A stretch of DNA of 64,000 nt from CAJXNP01 sp050305935 (GTDB taxonomy: Bacteria > Bacteroidota > Bacteroidia > Cytophagales > Cyclobacteriaceae): assembly GCA_050305935.1 (NCBI GenBank), contig JBNLGG010000001.1, positions 134,932-198,931 of the forward strand, read 5' to 3'. The notes below the pieces were generated by a model, which saw only the letters and a list, made by a program, of their open reading frames with translations, did no database searches and was not told where the DNA came from. A program made the translations under genes and the position numbers. Each line of letters opens with the position of its first letter. Position 1 is the stretch's first letter. Positions 62,701-64,000 of this stretch are shown here, piece after piece.

Positions 62701-64000
62701 CTAATTGCAATAATGCTTTATTGATAATGTTTTCTTCTTCAATGCCATGACGATTCAGCTCCACATAAAAGTCATCGCCAAATTGTTCTTTCCACCAAAG
62801 AAAGGCATCTTCCGCCTGATGATCGCCCACATTCAGGATGTTGTAAGGAACTTCACCCCAGATTCCTCCTGTCGTCGCAATGAGGTTTGATTTATATTGA
62901 ACCAATAATTCCTTGTCAATTCTCGGCACGTAATAGAACCCTTCCACGTAGGCAATAGAAGCCAGTTTCGCCAGGTTGTGATATCCATCTTTGTTTTTGG
63001 CGAGGAGCACCACCTGGTAGCCGTTGTCCTGTTTGGATTTGTCTTTGTGGTTTTGACAGACATTAAATTCACACCCAAGAATTGGTTTTATTTCTGCCGC
63101 CAGGGCTGTCTTTACAAAATGAAAAGCACCCATCATGTTACCATGGTCTGTCAAAGCGATGGCTTCCATTCCCAATTCCTTGGCGGCATTGACCAGGGCG
63201 GATGTGTCGGTCGTGGCCTGAAGAATGGAGAACTGGGAGTGGCAATGGAGGTGTGCAAAATCCTCGTGGTGAAGCTGCTCCAATCCTTCCTCTTTGTCTA
63301 CGCTCAGGCTGGTGCTTTCATCTTTCCCCTGTTCCTTTTTTAAATCTTTGGCAACCTTGAAATTCGCCGCGTCTAGTTTTGGTTCTTCATATACAATTTC
63401 CCTGACAGGCGTATCATCAAATGGCTTCGTAACATTTTGTGAGAGTAAGCCAAAAAAACATTTGGCGGTAGCGGCCACATCATAAGCGGCATCGTGGGCA
63501 TCGTCAAAGCCAACTCCAAATAGTTTTTGATGGAGTTCGGTAAGCGTAGGCCATTTATATCTGCCACCCTTTCCGCCGGGAATGGCACAAAAGTCAGTGC
63601 CGTCTTCCTTGGTGTCAATCAGCTTCTTGTCCCATAGTTCGCTTTCCACTTCTCCCCGAATGAACTCGGCCCCCATGATGTTCATATCAAACTCAATGTT
63701 GTGGCCGATGATCACATCTGCTTTGGCAATATCCTCCGCAAAAGTCTGGAGTACTTCTTTCAGAGGAAGCCCTTCATTTTGCGCACGTTCCGTAGAAATA
63801 CCATGTATTTTTTCAGCATTGTAAGGGATCGTAAAGCCTTCCGGTTTGGCAATTAAATTACCTGCATTCAGAAGTTTCCCCTTATTGTCATGCAATTGCC
63901 AGGCTATCTGTACCAGCCGGGGCCAGTTGTCAAGATCTGTATAAGGTCGATTATAATCCTTAGGTAATCCGGTGGTTTCCGTATCGAAAATTAAATACAT
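59714..64000 (-). CDS. dnaE: DNA polymerase III alpha subunit with fused N-terminal exonuclease
   Basis: 1428 residues. Its ATG is the last triplet of the window, matching a natural start (MYLIFDTETTGLP), so it is probably complete. Residues 1-185: DnaQ-type DEDDh exonuclease ('IFDTETTG', 'IIGHNIEFDMNI', 'DDAHDAAYDVAAT'). About 250: PHP domain ('HLHCHSQFSILQ', 'ALTDHGNMMG', 'PILGCEF'). Palm with catalytic Asp in 'PDIDIDFDDEGR' (about 657). Fingers with 'YQEQVMLLSQ', 'AYCIGITNVDPIEYDLLFERFLNP' before the palm. Tandem HhH near 1100 and OB fold near 1260 ('TFGVIVTDVAHRTTKTGKPFGVLTVEDYDE'). Main replicative polymerase with its own proofreading domain. Confidence 0.97.
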   Translation of the reverse strand: MYLIFDTETTGLPKDYNRPYTDLDNWPRLVQIAWQLHDNKGKLLNAGNLIAKPEGFTIPYNAEKIHGISTERAQNEGLPLKEVLQTFAEDIAKADVIIGHNIEFDMNIMGAEFIRGEVESELWDKKLIDTKEDGTDFCAIPGGKGGRYKWPTLTELHQKLFGVGFDDAHDAAYDVAATAKCFFGLLSQNVTKPFDDTPVREIVYEEPKLDAANFKVAKDLKKEQGKDESTSLSVDKEEGLEQLHHEDFAHLHCHSQFSILQATTDTSALVNAAKELGMEAIALTDHGNMMGAFHFVKTALAAEIKPILGCEFNVCQNHKDKSKQDNGYQVVLLAKNKDGYHNLAKLASIAYVEGFYYVPRIDKELLVQYKSNLIATTGGIWGEVPYNILNVGDHQAEDAFLWWKEQFGDDFYVELNRHGIEEENIINKALLQLAEKHGVKYFAANNTYYTKKEDAEAHDVLLCVKDAEAKSKPKKYLGRRGRDFRFGFPNDEYYIKSPQEMKELFADLPDAIKTTGEIVNKIETYKLAREVLLPKFEIPDEFKDAKDLEDGGKRGENNYLRHLTYEGAKKRYKEITREIQERIDFELTTIEMTGYPGYFLIVQDFTGAARDMGVSVGPGRGSAAGSVVAYCIGITNVDPIEYDLLFERFLNPDRVSLPDIDIDFDDEGRQKVIDYVIKKYGANQVAQIITYGTMAAKSSIRDAGRVLELPLPDTDRIAKLVPDIKLSKLFGFDDKQLKEKLSGEQLDMAYELKKILSGSDLSAQTLNQARIIEGSVRNTGIHACGVIITPDDITNFVPVALAKDSDMYCTQFDNSVVESAGLLKMDFLGLKTLTLIKDTVKLVKELHDVDLDPDNFPLDDEKTYELFQRGDTVGIFQYESAGMQKYLRELKPTVFADLIAMNALYRPGPLEYIPSFIKRKHGQEPITYDLEGMEEYLQETYGITVYQEQVMLLSQKLAGFTKGEADVLRKAMGKKIFALLEQLKPKFINQGAEKGHPKDVLEKVWKDWEAFASYAFNKSHSTCYAWIAYQTAYLKAHYPAEYMAAVLSNNMNDIKQVSFFMEACHRSGIPVLGPDVNESGVKFTVNEQGQIRFALAAIKGSGEAAVQAIIEEREANGKFSDFFDFSSRVSSRSVNKKTFEALAMAGAFDCFPEYHRKQYLFAGENDQNLIEKAMRYASKMAMEVNSNQQSLFGGADAAVVAKPKVENFEPYSQLEQLKIEKEVVGLYISGHPLDQFRFEIDNFCNGSLKYLKELDDRMGQEFTFGVIVTDVAHRTTKTGKPFGVLTVEDYDESHAFYLFSDDYLRLKEYLVKDWFLYMKGQVVQKPWGDKAPEFKINDIKLLSEIREKLSKEVRLTIRPVDLDDLMVDNIEKIASTFPGNCQLKVSLVDEETETFIDLLSRRYLVHPEDDFIKQLSELSKIHVKVHTK

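Overview
The window looks like chromosomal DNA from a member of the Bacteroidota, most likely of the order Cytophagales. The evidence is the ribosomal order rpmB-rpmG-DUF4295-ftsY, a huge secreted hydrolase with a type IX secretion C-terminal sorting domain, DUF6252 and DUF2490 proteins, a DnaE with a fused N-terminal proofreading exonuclease, and Bacteroidetes-like -7 boxes (TAnnTTTG) in front of several genes. Base composition is moderate, with AT-rich spacers.

Layout. 0-8.4 kb is an accessory, surface-glycan-like region: flippase, sulfotransferase, nucleoside-phosphorylase-like protein, a GT13-like glycosyltransferase, then a leftward operon of nucleotidyltransferase-like protein, B12-binding radical SAM enzyme and two methyltransferases. 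Its left edge is decayed. 8.6-16.4 kb is mostly housekeeping (TfoX-like, DUF2461, VOC, a helical-repeat protein, ftsY and ribosomal genes, ornithine aminotransferase, tadA, superoxide dismutase). 16.6-20.2 kb is a scar region: an IS66 element (2329 bp, perfect 8-bp target duplication) sits inside a small gene, followed by remnants of a duplicated lipoprotein/secreted-hydrolase module. The intact module is at 20.2-23.9 kb. 24.0-30.8 kb runs leftward: uvrB with a nonsense-broken follower gene, aroE, a DUF368 transporter, a phosphosulfolactate-synthase homologue and a TPR protein. A broken TerB-like gene lies on the other strand between uvrB and aroE. 30.9-36.5 kb is a capsule/exopolysaccharide export and control operon (glycosyltransferase, rfbC, Wza-like exporter, Wzc-like tyrosine autokinase, CpsB-type phosphatase).

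36.6-44.7 kb holds hflX, tRNA-Arg(CCT), a Crp/Fnr-type regulator and a complete RND efflux operon (adaptor, pump, TolC). 45.3-47.2 kb has an Fpg/Nei-like protein lacking the catalytic proline and an unrecognised gene. 47.6-56.2 kb is enriched in sugar metabolism: araA with a sodium/solute symporter, pyruvate kinase, KDPG aldolase and a gluconate-type permease. 56.2-64 kb has three small unknown genes, a two-gene ABC transporter, thioredoxin and dnaE, whose start codon is the last base triplet of the window.

The most unusual items are the first 8 kb (a possible undescribed sulfated or methylated surface molecule pathway) and the decaying segment around the IS66 element, where gene history can be read base by base. 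No CRISPR array, rRNA gene or clear riboswitch was seen. All functions are read from sequence motifs without database searches.
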